The notes under the pieces are model-generated. The model made no database searches. It had not been told where the DNA came from and worked only from the letters and a program-made list of their open reading frames with translations. Below, in pieces: positions 12,319 through 24,589 of a stretch of 64,000 bases of DNA. The translations under genes and the position numbers were made by a program. How positions within the stretch are numbered: the stretch's first letter is position 1; every line of letters starts with the position of its first letter. Source of the stretch: Mimachlamys varia. Lineage: Eukaryota; Mollusca; Bivalvia; Pectinida; Pectinidae. The DNA lies in the NCBI GenBank assembly GCA_947623455.1, contig OX392532.1, positions 46,999,058 through 47,063,057 of the forward strand. Reading direction: 5' to 3'.

Positions 12319-14177
12319 TTGGATTATTGACATTCTAGTGGATCATTAAGTGATAGACTCTGTGTTTCCTAGCCTATTAGACAAACATTGTAAAGTGATT
12401 GAGTTATTTCACGAGACATGATATAATAAGCTAATGTTTGACTTGAATCGAGGATCAGACAAAGTTCTAATTGATATCATAACCGACAATCTTTATATCA
12501 AATAACGGATCGCAGAGAAAACAACATCAACACTTGATAGAAAGCACATCAATATCATAACAATAAACGTGATATTGGAGCAAGACATCCCAGGATTAGT
12601 ACCAAAGTACACGAGGCAGACACAGACCCCCCCTCCCCCCTCCAAGTCTCTGCAGCTCAACATTTGTAAACATCTTTACATTTAACAGCAACATCACCAA
12701 ATAACATGTTACCATTATCCACAGGCTTAAACAAAAACAAAAGTTACTGATTTTTCAGAAGATTTCAACAAAGATTTTTATCCGTCAGTGACACTAAGCT
12801 AACCCGAGTCTCGTGTACAACGATCAGGGCTAGAAAACGACCAGGCACTGCAAATTTACCAGCAACTTGTTCCGACATACATTATAATGACTTCTGCGTG
12901 AAGATAATGATGCATTATTGAGCGGAGAAAATTCCAGCATTCATTTCTAAGTGCAGGTAAAACTTCCATAGCATCAGATAATGCTTTAAACGACTGCACA
13001 ACTTGTTTTTAATTATCAATTTTCACAAAGTCTACATTACTCAACACTAATTTTGTAGATATATATTATAAACATTCATTACGCTTAGAAATGGGGTTGT
13101 GTTTTTTTGGAGGATGGGTAATACAAGCGACGGAGAAGTTTGATAAATACAGCCCTAGATCTACAAACACGGGTAATGATTGTACTCGAAGCATCCTTAA
13201 ATGTCAGGCCCCGGCCCTGCACATGATAAGTGATGTAAATTGATTTTCATAATCATCTGTAAAACGGGCAACAGATGTGATATTGATCTATACGGCCAGA
13301 TAAATCAAAGTTGCCGGCTACACCGCCACATTCCAGCTATACCTAGCTCGGGACCAGCTCATCTCCCAACACACCGATTTTAACTAGCTCGAAAGAATGT
13401 AATCCCTGGTAATTTACTAGTTTTAGGCTGCATAGGGCAAAAAAATTAGATTAATTTCCGCAAATCTGCAAATGACATTTGATTGGGTTTAATTTCGGTA
13501 TCAATCATTGCCGTGGCATTCATCACAGACAAAAGCTATCTATGGTTTCAGTCGTACACATTCACTCGGTAGACTTGTTCCTGTGTTGTAAGCTTTTGTC
13601 TACAAAGCTGTCGTTACTAAGCTGAGGATCGCCGCACACACACAGAGCAAAAAATGCTACAGTTGAAGTCTTACTGTAATATTTTTGTCAAATATCGTAC
13701 TGCAAAAGATTTCCAAAAACCATCAGCACAAACTGAATATGTTAACCTCCACACAATCAGGTGTGTGATGGCTCGGTGACTGGACCAGGAAACCTGGCTA
13801 ACAGTTCACAGTACACACAGCAAAACTGCCAGATACATTTCTCAGTGTGACATGACAGGCTACCAAATGTGGCATCTTTGCCACAAATAAAGACGCCACA
13901 AATGTGGCTAATTTGTGGCTAATACAGAAGTGTATGACACACGAACTGTCAATATCTACACTCAACATCTGTTTATCATTACAATCTTAGACCGAGCAAA
14001 AACTTGAAACAAACTACACAGTTCACATTTGTCAATGTCGAAGTGTGGCATACAGCAACAGCAAAATGTGGCCTACTGCCACAAACGTGACCAATATAGA
14101 ACAGAGAATTAAATTAGAGAAGACTGATCAGCTCCAGACAACTCTGTCAGGCTCTGCTGACCAGACGGTTGACTTAC
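12319..14177. other. Intron between exons e and f, unique part next to exon e
   Basis: No coding sequence is recognised. A G-poor C-run (CCCCCCCTCCCCCC) lies near 12628. The stretch 12830-13620 is compositionally complex with homeodomain-like TAAT cores and could be regulatory. A CCACAAATGTGG-type degenerate repeat lies at 13865-13925. Confidence 0.4.
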
Positions 14178-14310
14178 ATGCATGGAGTGTGGACACCTTT
14201 TGTTCCGCTTCACCAAGTTTGCGGGCCACAGACAACTGGCTCTCCTGTAACTGGCGCTCTTTGTCAGCAAAGTTCCTCTGTAACTCCCTCTCCTTCTCTT
14301 TGGTCCTCGT
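14178..14310 (-). CDS. CUX1: CUX1/CASP exon e (44 codons + 1 nt)
   Basis: The exon encodes TRTKEKERELQRNFADKERQ, then LQESQLSVARKLGEAEQKVS, then TLHA. It aligns without gap to the vertebrate [36 protein letters not shown] block. It enters in phase 0 after TTGTTTTTCAG and leaves in phase 1 at CATGCAT then gtaagtcaac. The intron just upstream contains a TGCTAATG sequence suitable as branch point, and only 28 bp separates the acceptor from a 13-bp tandem array that starts near 14340. Of three overlapping ORFs here (two minus, one plus), only the minus frame given above shows homology. Confidence 0.93.
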
Positions 14311-14337
14311 CTGAAAAACAACACAATCATTAGCACT

Positions 14338-15090
14338 CATCTACTGTCATCCTCTACTGTCATCTTCTACCGTCATCATCTACTGTCATCATCTACTGTC
14401 ATCCTCTACTGTCATCATCTACTGTCATCATCTACTGTTATCATCTACTGTCATCATCTACTGTCGTCATCTACTGTCATCATCTACTGTCATCCTCTAC
14501 TGTCGTCATCTACCATCATCATCTACTGTCATCATCTACTGTCATCCTCTACTGTCGTCATCTACCATCATCATCTACCATCATCTATTGTCATCATCTA
14601 CCGTCATCATCTTCTGTCATCATCTACTGTCATCATCAACTGTCATCCTCTACCGTCATCATCTACCATCATCATCTACTGTCATCATCTACTGTCATCC
14701 TCTACTGTCATCATTTACTGACATCCTCTACTGTCATCCTCTACTGTCATCATCCACTGTCATCCTCTACTGTCATCCTCTACTGCCATCATCCACCGTC
14801 ATCATCTACAATCATCATCTACCGTCATCCTCTACCATCATCATCTACCATCATCTATTGTCATCATCTTCTGTCATCATCTACTGTCATCCTCTACCGT
14901 CATCATCTACCGTCATCATCTACTGTCATCAACTACAGTCATTATCTACTGTCATCATCTACTGTCATCATCTACCATCATCATCTACTGCCATCATCTA
15001 CAATCATTATCTACCGTCATCATCTACCGTCATCATTATATACACTCACTTACTATTGTCATAATCATCTCTACATTCACCTATTGTCAT
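14338..15090. repeat. 13-bp minisatellite (CATCATCTACTGT), about 57 copies
   Basis: The unit CATCATCTACTGT varies at a few sites (CATCCTC, ACCGT, ACCAT). Three units make 39 bp, so one plus frame stays open for 158 codons (14588-15064) as a 13-residue protein repeat; I regard that ORF as spurious. The array begins 28 bp upstream of the exon e acceptor on the sense strand. Confidence 0.93.
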
Positions 15091-15176
15091 CATTTACCAC
15101 CGCAGATTTGAAGTGTAATCTCCTTATCTGTATACCATCGGGGATTTGAAGCGTAATCTCCTAATCTCTATACACT

Positions 15177-15715
15177 GTCGGGGGTAAAGGTTGGGGACAG
15201 ACAAGTGTCCTAAGGATTGACTTACAGGGGACAGACAAGTGTCCCAAGGATTGACTTACGGGGGACAGACAAGTGTCCCAAAGACTGACTTACGGGGGCA
15301 GTCAAGTGTCCCAAAGACTGACTTACGGGGGACAGACAAGTGTCCCAAAGATTGACTTACGGGGGACAGACAAGTGTCCCAAAGACTGACTTACGGGGGC
15401 AGTCAAGTGTCCCAAAGATTGACTTACGGGGGACAGACAAGTGTCCCAAAGATTGACTTACGGGGGACAGACAAGTGTCCCAAAGACTGACTTACGGGGG
15501 CAGTCAAGTGTCCCAAAGATTGACTTATAGGGGACAGACAAGTGTCCTAAGGATTGACTTACAGGGGACAGACAAGTGTCCCAAGGATTGACTTACGGGG
15601 ACAGACAAGTGTCCTAAGGATTGACTTACAGGGGACAGACAAGTGTCCCAAGGATTGACTTACGGGAGACAGACAAGTGTCCCAAAGATTGACTTACGGG
15701 GACAGACAAGCAACA
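15177..15715. repeat. 33-bp tandem repeat with donor-like GTAAGTC in each unit
   Basis: Plus-strand units read GGGGACAGACAAGTGTCCCA then AAGATTGACTTAC, about 16 copies, with a variant lacking ACAGA (GGGGGCAGTCAAG) at regular intervals. On the gene's sense strand each unit reads GTAAGTCAATC or GTAAGTCAGTC, a perfect U1-type GTAAGT. One unit near 15524 has lost it (GACTTATAG). Confidence 0.92.
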
Positions 15716-17508
15716 TTTACACTGACTTACATATATGATGAGGACTCATCGGTTTCGGAAATGTAAATCCCACATATCACTAAGCGTACGATCTCACAAC
15801 ACTGTATTATCTACAAAATCCTCTACCGAGTCATCACAACACATTAACTGTATCATCTACAGAATCCTCTACCGAGTCATCGACTGTAGTACACACGTCT
15901 ATCAGCGGTCACACACACCGAGCCTGTCACACAGACCTAACACCGTAACACTGTCAATAATCGCCACCAATCACGAAGGTGATACCAGCCAGCTATATGT
16001 TGTACAGGGCCCAGATCTGGAGGCCGTGAAGCTGGTGAGAGGTGACTTGTCCCCTCAGTAGTGATTGATACTTATCTACCCTATACATGCTTAACCGTGC
16101 GTGACTGTCACAGAAATCACTCAACCAAGCATGACCGTCACAATTGTTGATTTCATCACGGTAATCAGTTATAGTTTATTAATAGGCCCATCTCTGTATC
16201 TCCCCCTCTGCTAACAGCAGGAGCATTTAACCTATTACCTCCAAGCTCCTATCCAGCTACCAAAAAAACCCGCCTCAATATCGCCAACAGACTTCCACTA
16301 GAATTGCCGTTTTCTTTTTTACTCAAATCCAATTCCTAAATGTTCATACAGCTCTAAACAATTCAACAAATTTTATCAATTTCCTGTTTAATTTTGTGTT
16401 GAGTATTTTTTTTTTCATCCATAAATCCAATTCTTAAAAGCTCAAACGGCTGTAAATTATTCAAAAGGCTTTATCAATTTCAAGCATTTAATTGGTTGAG
16501 AAGATTTTCTACGGAATCTTGTATTTTGAGAAGCTAATTACATAAATCTGTAGGTAATGTGGCCCTAAATCACCACCGATTACAGTCCGAGTAAAAATCA
16601 AACGACGCGGCTGATATTGAATTTGGGGCGATAATCAAGGCACGGACATAAATTGAGGAAGACCTAAAGGAACGCTTGTTGATTGGAACGTAGGAAAAAC
16701 TGCTTCCCTCGCTATTGATGGTGATAGGTTCAGGAGCACGGAGCGAGGAGGGGCGGTGCCTGATGGCAGGGTACAATCACCAGCATAAAGGGCGTCCAAT
16801 AAATATACTCTTCTCTAATAGATTAATTTCAAGATCTGTAGTTGTTAAAAAAAAAAAGATATTATCTCTTCTTTAACAGATAGATTTCAAATTCTGGAAT
16901 CCAAAAACCAAATACAGTAGTTACTTATTCTCCTTTCTTTCTTAAAATTGTGAATTTTAGAATGAAATAAAAGATATATTTATTAAAGATGTCAATAACT
17001 TTAAATCTAAACATTGGACTGAAAACCAAACAGTTACTTAAAATGAGATACAGCAGAATTTAATTTAACAAAAGATTTTTTTTATACTTTCATACGGAAA
17101 ATTTAAATGATGTTGTTTAGTATGAGAACTCACTTAACAGTCATTTTGATATTACAACATTTGAACACTGAGGGAAACAGTGAAATCTGATCATCGAACT
17201 ACTTCAGATCATCCCTTCAGTGCTTGGTCTCTTACGGTCCTTTCACTGTACTGCATAATACTGAAGTCTCAAGCAAATTAAAAAATTGTTTTTTGAAAAA
17301 TGTTAAGAAATTCAAGTTTTTTAAATTTTAGAACCGTAGCTCTTGTAATACATGTGAAATGTGTTTTTTTTATTTGTTATCTTGTTCCCAGTTTTTTATG
17401 AGATAATTATTATTTTTCTCATCTCGTTTCTTTATTTTGTTTACATTTAAATTTCTGTATATAACAGTGATTGTGCTAATTCCCATGGACAATATGTCAT
17501 ATGGCAGT
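15716..17508. other. Intron between exons d and e, unique part
   Basis: I recognise no gene. Small ORFs at 15735-16061 (plus) and 16570-16776 (minus) have no supporting features. 16130-16260 is AT/CG mixed with TAAT cores, and 17160-17240 holds an imperfect hairpin (CACTGAGGGA paired with TCCCTTCAGTG). Confidence 0.4.
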
Positions 17509-17832
17509 ATTGCTATAACCACATATAATATATCATACAGATTCATATAACCACATATAATATATCATACAGATTCATATAACCACATATAATATATCAT
17601 ACAGATTCATATAACCACATATAATATATCATACAGATTCATATAACCACATATAATATATCATACAGATTCATATAACCACATATAATATATCATACAG
17701 ATTCATATAACCACATATAATATATCATACAGATTCATATAACCACATATAATATATCATACAGATTCATATAACCACATATAATATATCATACAGATTC
17801 ATATAACCACATATAATATATCATACAGATTC
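17509..17832. repeat. 32-bp tandem repeat, about 10 seemingly identical copies
   Basis: CAGATTCATATAACCACATA plus TAATATATCATA repeats at exact 32-bp spacing from 17538 to 17826. I see no substitution in the inner copies, so the array expanded or was homogenised recently. Confidence 0.95.
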
Positions 17833-19905
17833 AATCACAGTTTATTCCATAAATATTTGATATAATAAAAGAATATTGAATTTTTCTTTTCCACTGATTA
17901 AGGAATACTACCATAGAAAACTCAATAGCAAGATTTAAGAACAAAGACATTCTTATCTAAATAGGCTTAATTGAAAAATATACTTAAAACTGGAAAATAT
18001 ATGTTGATATTCCAAATTTTAAAATATTTATGGACTGAATTCAAAGCCGGGTGGAAATTGTATAAGGTTTTGCTTCAGATGATCAACCAATAAAGACAAA
18101 ACGTTAATTGTGTTTGAATTAATATAAAATGTTCACAAGTGTTGTGTTTTAACTTCACTGACCAAGTACACTGCAGTGTACAAAACTAAGAGTTACCTCC
18201 CCTGTGCCACCAGCTCTTGGCTCCCCTAGTAACGGACTGTAATTGGTGGATAAAGGTTATGACCTGGGGCGAGGGGTGAATTCAGGCAGCGGGGTGTTGT
18301 GTGGCTGGAGGATAGGCCCAATCATCATGCAAAACTTTAAAATCTTGTAATTGCTAGAGAGAAAAGATTGTGTGTGGTTGTGAAGAGAATGATATACACA
18401 GGACATCCATCAAGTCTTGTTTTACACCTGACTGGTCAATCTGTATTTAACATCAGTGTAATAATTTAAGCTGGGCTGAACTCTGGAACCACAGTGCTAT
18501 TTGTATAGAATTAACTTTATATAGTAACACTGACCAAATATTAACATCCACAATAACGTGAAAATATTTGTCAAATGTTGGGCAATTTGATTTAACCTCC
18601 ATATCTGTCCACATACCACAATGATCTGTTGAACTAACCATCCACAACAACTTTATTCCTGTCAACAACTCACTACTCCAACGGGAAATGTATTTCAATT
18701 TGATTTTAAGTTTTCTTTAAATCAGGCAGAATTTAAACATAAGATTTACCAGCATTAAGTGGCATTTTATAAGTTGTAGGCAGTTAAAATATCTTCAGAT
18801 GGTTTGTATTAAATCAAGTATGATATAAATTAAACGAATGTCTTTATAGCTAGCCCTGTAACAATATGAGCAGGGAGAAAATGGTGGTGGAGAGACGCCA
18901 GTGTGACTCCATGTTTATGTATCCCCTCCGCGAGGACCTTTACCGCCCTTCTAGCATCCCCGATCCAGCCAAGGCTCCAGGCTCCAACTTAATCAAATAT
19001 TTTGATTTCTATTAGGATAAGAAAATCACCTATACCAGATTATATCCTACCCTGATGACGGTATATTATCACACAACATATTCTTAATTTTCTCTTGATC
19101 ACTGCCAGATGAAATTACATCCCCGCGATTAGTTCCTATCAATACACCGCCGACAATAATTCTGTAATGTTTCAACTCGGGCTATTTTTAACAACCGTTA
19201 AAATATTTAATGTCATAAGATAGGTTTTTGTCTAAACTATCCCATCAATTACCGGTGAAGATATAGGGATTGGGGTTTGAAGTAAGACCACGCTCTACGA
19301 TTTCCTCCATTTTTTTTATATTGGGTACACTTGTAATGATGTGAACATTTGTAACGGCAAAATCGTACAAATCAGATCCCGCGAGCTAACACTTGACTGT
19401 GGAATGTCGCATACTTTTGTTCTACGAGGTTTTATCAAACACACAAATATGTAGTGTAGAATTCCAGTATCTGAAGTCTGTGGACACTTACCCTGCTTCC
19501 TGCGTACTGATTTTAGCCACTTAATTACAAACTATAATCCTGCCTTTGTGTTCCCAACATTGATCAGAGCAACCGATCAAGGCAAGGGTACCAAAAGGGG
19601 CATTTCACTGAAATCACTGTTTATCTACTGTACGTCATTGTACAGAAAAGTACTTCTATTCATTTCAAAATCAGCTGTAAAATATAAACACTTTCACTGA
19701 TGTCCCCATTCAACTGTCTCTTAATTAAACGATATCTCACACAGAATTTCAAGAACCTGTTAAACTGTGCTGACATCCAAGTTCCATGTTCTCTATATAT
19801 TTACTATCGTGCATCATGGTGGAGTTTTTTGAAGACAGAAGGAATATATAAAATAAATATGACGTAGAAGAAAAAGAGCAGCACTTGTTTTGAGGATATA
19901 CATAC
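17833..19905. other. Intron between exons d and e, unique part next to exon d
   Basis: No coding sequence is recognised; the 81-codon minus ORF at 18453-18698 has no homology I know. A molluscan-type AGTTACCTCCCCT motif occurs at about 18190. Confidence 0.4.
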
Positions 19906-19973
19906 CTCTGCAGTAGCTTCTATCTTCTCCTCACAGTCGCGGAGTCGCTCCTTTAACTGTTTTATAGTAACCT
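19906..19973 (-). CDS. CUX1: CUX1/CASP exon d (68 nt)
   Basis: This short exon encodes (E)VTIKQLKERLRDCEEKIEAT then AE, matching the vertebrate [23 protein letters not shown] at the same length. It enters in phase 1 after GTTCTTTTCAG; the G left by exon c plus AG makes Glu. It exits in phase 0 as GAG then gtatgtatat. Neither splice site lies in a tandem repeat, unlike several other exons of the gene. Charged residues alternate as in a continuous coiled coil. An overlapping minus ORF reads through the donor into intron and should not be used as the exon end. Confidence 0.92.
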
Positions 19974-21350
19974 CTGAAAAGAACATAACATTTTAATACA
20001 ATATTCAAGATGAGTTGAAAATCACAGACACCGCTGTAAAACAAACATATATGTATATATCAGACAGTCCGCCAGTATTACATACGGACACACTGCACAA
20101 TAAAACTGGCTTTATAATCACTTATTGATCCTCCTCGATCATCGGTCCTACAGTCAATTTTCTTTTCAAACTGAAACTTTGTGCGGGTACGGGACTTTAT
20201 ACCTGTCCCTTACCTGATCACCAGCCACAATCAGAGATCAATACCAACAGAGATCGTTAAGGCCAGGTGAGTTACCTATGATCCATTATGGATTTACCTG
20301 TATTGCTAGGTCACGGGCCAACAGTAGACTTTGGAAGGGGATTTTAATAGACTATTCTTATCATCCATCAAAACTTCAACGGATTACATCAGCAAAAGTG
20401 TCACTTTTATTTTTCTCTTTGCTTTTCCGTGCCCATCGGATGTAAAAAGGTTTATCTGCGGGACCGGAGAGTGCCTTACGCTGTGGCTAATCCACCATGT
20501 AAAGGAGACTTCCACGGTACCCGGGACCCGCCACTACACAATACCCGCCAGTCTGTTCTGGAAGGAGGTGTTAAAATCACCCTCTATGTCCTTCTCAATA
20601 GAGAATCAACCTCAAAAATAACACCTAACATCATATCATAATTGATTAAAATCACAAAAAAACTCTATTCTTGTTATTTCCGATTTGAATCCCAAAATGC
20701 AGATATCCTTGAAAGCAAGCATTGATTTTAGGTAAATTATAGAAAAGTAAGGGCTTTTGAATGTTTGAAAAATCACCGTAGATGAATATTGATCGGTGTG
20801 AAGTGATGTAAGAATAGAAGCGCTCTGATATTTGACAATGACAGTACTATACCGCTCTATAAAACATTAGTGCCATTGATTGCCGAACCTCTTGTGATGC
20901 CGGCAGATGAATGAGTTGTGTATCAAGTCTACTTCCTGTGGCGGGCATCCGTCGCCTCAGCTCGAACGCAGGGGCGCATAGGGCCAAGGCTCCAAACACT
21001 ATCTCTATTGATTTTTATCGTTTGGTAAAGATCCTCTAATGGAAAATTGATCGCTTCAATCGATATCTGAAGAACTGAGTTTGAATTAATGTATTCATAC
21101 ACAGGTCTGTTTGTCATCCCAAATGGACAGTACGCCGATACACAGTCGAGTGACGGGGGATGTTGCGGCAGCCATTGATTGCCGATGGGGACACCTTGGC
21201 CCCGCTTTGTTTGCCGATCACAGATTTGAGTTGGTATATTGTAAAGTATTTTGACCGATTGCTGATATCTGTGGCAAAAGTTTAATCAACTAACTACTCT
21301 TTAAAATCAATACCACAGATATGGAGGACAGCTGTAAGAAGACGGAACAC
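19974..21350. other. Intron between exons c and d, unique part
   Basis: Two overlapping plus ORFs at 20331-20641 and one minus ORF at 20929-21117 have no recognisable product. The GC content is higher at 20430-20560 than around it. No repeat structure is seen. Confidence 0.4.
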
Positions 21351-21351
21351 T

Positions 21352-22266
21352 ACATGTGTTACCTCCCCTCAAACTTCTACCAGACGGAACACTACGGTAG
21401 TGTTCAGTTTTACCTCCCCTCAAACTTCTACCAGACGTTTTACCTCCCCTCAAACTTCTACCAGACGTTTTACCTCCCCTCAAACTTCTAACAGACGGAA
21501 CACTACGGTAGTGTTCAGTTTTACCTCCCCTCAAACTTCTAACAGACGGAACACTACGGTAGTGTTCAGTTTTACCTCCCCTCAAACTTCTAACAGACGG
21601 AACACTACGGTAGTGTTCAGTTTTACCTCCCCTCAAACTTCTACCAGACGGAACACTACGGTAGTGTTCAGTTTTACCTCCCCTCAAACTTCTACCAGAC
21701 GTTTACCTCCCCTAAAACTTCTACCAGACGTTTTACTTCCCCTCAAACTTCTAACAGACGTTTTACCTCCCCTCAAACTTCTAACAGACGGAACACTACG
21801 ATAGTGTTCAGTTTTACCTCCCCTCAAACTTCTACCAGACGGAACACTACGTTAGTGTTCAGTTTTACCTCCCCTCAAACTTCTACCAGACGTTTTACCT
21901 CCCCTCAAACTTCTAACAGACGTTTTACCTCCCCTCAAACTTCTACCAGACGTTTTACCTCCCCTCAAACTTCTACCGGACGTTTTACCTCCCCTCAAAC
22001 TTCTACCAGACGTTTTACCTCCCCTCAAACTTCTAACAGACGTTTTACCTCCCCTCAAACTTCTAACAGACGGAACACTACGGTAGTGTTCAGTTTTACC
22101 TCCCCTCAAACTTCTACCAGACGGAACACTACGGTAGTGTTCAGTTTTACCTCCCCTCAAACTTCTACCGGACGTTTTACCTCCCCTCAAACTTCTACCA
22201 GACGTTTTACCTCCCCTCAAACTTCTACCAGACGTTTTACCTCCCCTCAAACTTCTAACAGACAGC
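21352..22266. repeat. 30-bp tandem repeat with optional 21-bp hairpin insert (51-bp units)
   Basis: The core unit is TTTTACCTCCCCTCAAACTT plus CTACCAGACG (30 bp). About eight units carry an additional 21 bp, GAACACTACGGTAGTGTTC plus AG, a perfect 9-bp-arm inverted repeat with a one-base loop. Units of 30 and 51 bp are both multiples of three, so both strands stay open (ORFs of 126-166 codons); none is likely to be coding. ACCTCCCCT resembles the molluscan TTACCTCCCCT motif. Confidence 0.93.
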
Positions 22267-24589
22267 TTTACCAAACAATATCATATCAACATTGTAGACT
22301 TTAACAGATATTAATCTATATAGTGTATTATCACTGAGGATGTATAATCTCTGTGATGTTCAAGTCTCCAACTCAAAAATATAATTTCATCTCACGTTAC
22401 AGGCAAATTTCAGTACAAGGTACATGTGAAGTTGATTTCATTATACCTCATTATTTTAGTAAAATACATAATTAATTTTAACATAATAACAATATTGTGA
22501 CGTCTTTATGATATCATGTGATTATCTCGGTAGTGAAAATTGTACTGTCAAGGTAGAAATTTGCTTTTCTTAAAGAGAAATTAATTTGAGAATTTCGGTT
22601 TATTTACTCATGAATATAAGTTATGTGATAAATAGAATCTTACATTTGTGTCAATGTAATATGGAATTTATAAACTTGTTCAATAATATGTCACTTGCTT
22701 AAAGGCTTGTGACATATTATATTATTGAACTTCCATATTACACTGACCTCATGTAACCTGTATATTCCAGTTCAATCAAGGTACATGAGCAATTCAGCTT
22801 AATGTAAGAATTAAGCTTTTGGATAACTTTTCATTCAGTTTCAAATGAATATAAAATTCAGTTTGAGATAACTGTCAAATTTAGTTTAAGGTAGTTGAAA
22901 CTTTAGTTGAAGATTCATATAAAATTCAATGAAAATATGTAAATTTCTAACAAGTAATAGTACCTTGTTTATACTCCCTCGACAAATGGGTTTGATTGGG
23001 CCTAAATTGTACTGTGAATTTTAGTTACTGCTACAAAAAGTTGCCAAAAATTGTATGCAACAAAAAAAATACTTGAAGAATTGTGAGAATAAATCTCATT
23101 CCTCAATGTTTGCCCGGTAACTGCACATCTTTGTGAGACTGATTGTAATAATGTCCCACACAGGTGAAACTGACACCGATTAAGTGGAAATCTCAGCCGC
23201 GCAGATCTACTTGGATAATACCTCGATCCCTCTAACAGATGCTAATAAGCTGCCCTTTTAACTGCACATGTAAATGTATATTGCTTTACTTCTTCTCAAA
23301 CAGAAAGTTCCGTTCATGTTTTTTTATCGGGTTTTCCTCGTATTTGATTTCCCAATAAACTGAGTGACAATGGCCATGATATTTTGTGTACACGCCTGCT
23401 ACCACTGGCTATTATGTATAAACATAGACTTGATCATCTTACAATAGGCAACCAGGATCAAGATCAGACAATTAATATTCCGACAAGTTTTGTCCGCCGT
23501 GAAATAGAGCGTATCCAAGCATTTATTGGTAAGTGATACTGTAGCGAAGCATCTCCATTCACTGCGCAATAACTAAAGGCCATCAGCCACGGCTCTGGCA
23601 GCGTATCAGCTGATCACTCCGACGGCAGAAATCAGCTTCCTAAATATCTGTCATTTTGTCGAAATTTTACAATTCATCAACTTAAATTATATTTCCAAAC
23701 AAAATTTTAATAACAATATCATGAATTAAGATTTTAAGAAAAATTAAAAAAAAAGAATATATTTAACATTGATAACGAGTGTCGAATGACGTCTGGTCAC
23801 TTGGAGCCAGAGGGTATTGTAGGGATTCTAGTTCCCTGGTAAATAGTCAGAAAAATCAACAGAAAGTAACTAGTAAATTTAACATCACCGCAAACAGGAG
23901 CTACATACACAATATGAAAATCACGTAATAATAGTCCTTTTGTTGGAAATATATTTCTTGCTTGCAATACCCTGAGCAATTCTTAACTAAAATATTATCC
24001 CTTGATATAAATTTTGAAAATTATTTGCATTTCAAAGAGATAGATTTTTTCCCCCCGTGATGATTGAGAATATTCAACAGGAAATAATTTTGTGAATTGA
24101 ATGCTTAACTATCCAACCTTATTCAATCAAACATCTTTTTTCAACTTAATATAATTTTTTAGTCAGTGAAAGCAGCTAAAACATGATCACTACAATCTCC
24201 CAGTCAATGATCACTTTTTGGGACTAAATCAATCAATGACGTTTCATGATTAAATCATCCTGTACAATTCTCAATATTTTAAAGTTGTCGCAAAGAATTT
24301 TCTTGACTTAAACCAGAGTCTTGTTTTCATTTTAACTAGCTTCAACTTGGCAGAGATAGTGATGTGTAGATGGGTCGTGCCTCGTATACCTGACACTGCG
24401 ACTGATCAGGGGTGTCGTTAACACTTCAGTGATCCGATCAGCGTTAGGTATCCCACGTGGGGGGCGGGGTCACCTGCAGCAATAGTGAAGATTTGCCCTG
24501 GCACAAAAACACCTGGTGGATTACATAAGTATGTCCCATCACCCAGACAGTGAAACAACAGGTGTTGTACATTGTAAGTCCACAGTAAG
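22267..24589. other. Intron between exons c and d, unique part with a hairpin
   Basis: No coding sequence is recognised. It contains the inverted repeat at 22640-22756 and a compositionally complex, possibly regulatory stretch at about 23180-23660. Small ORFs at 23797-23979 and 24418-24713 are not supported; the latter run into the G-run array. Confidence 0.45.
22640..22756. repeat. Long imperfect hairpin, about 117 bp
   Basis: The left arm (TTACATTTGTGTCAATGTAA, TATGGAA, GTTCAATAATATGTCAC) pairs with a right arm ending ATTACACTGACCTCATGTAA. The terminal loop is TTGCTTAAAGGCTT. The left arm has an extra 9 bp or so between TATGGAA and GTTCAA, and the right arm an extra TAATA. The size suits a small MITE or a pre-miRNA-like fold. 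Confidence 0.75.

Noticed and set aside
14588..15064. 158-codon plus ORF with 13-residue repeats
   Set aside because: It comes from the 13-bp satellite and lies in the intron just upstream of exon e of a minus-strand gene.
20331..20641. Possible exon or small gene (two overlapping plus ORFs)
   Set aside because: No recognisable product, no convincing splice pair, and the frames disagree.
21307..22304. Plus and minus repeat-protein ORFs (FTSPQTSTRR and SGRSLRGGKT)
   Set aside because: Unit lengths of 30 and 51 bp are multiples of three, so both strands are open by arithmetic.
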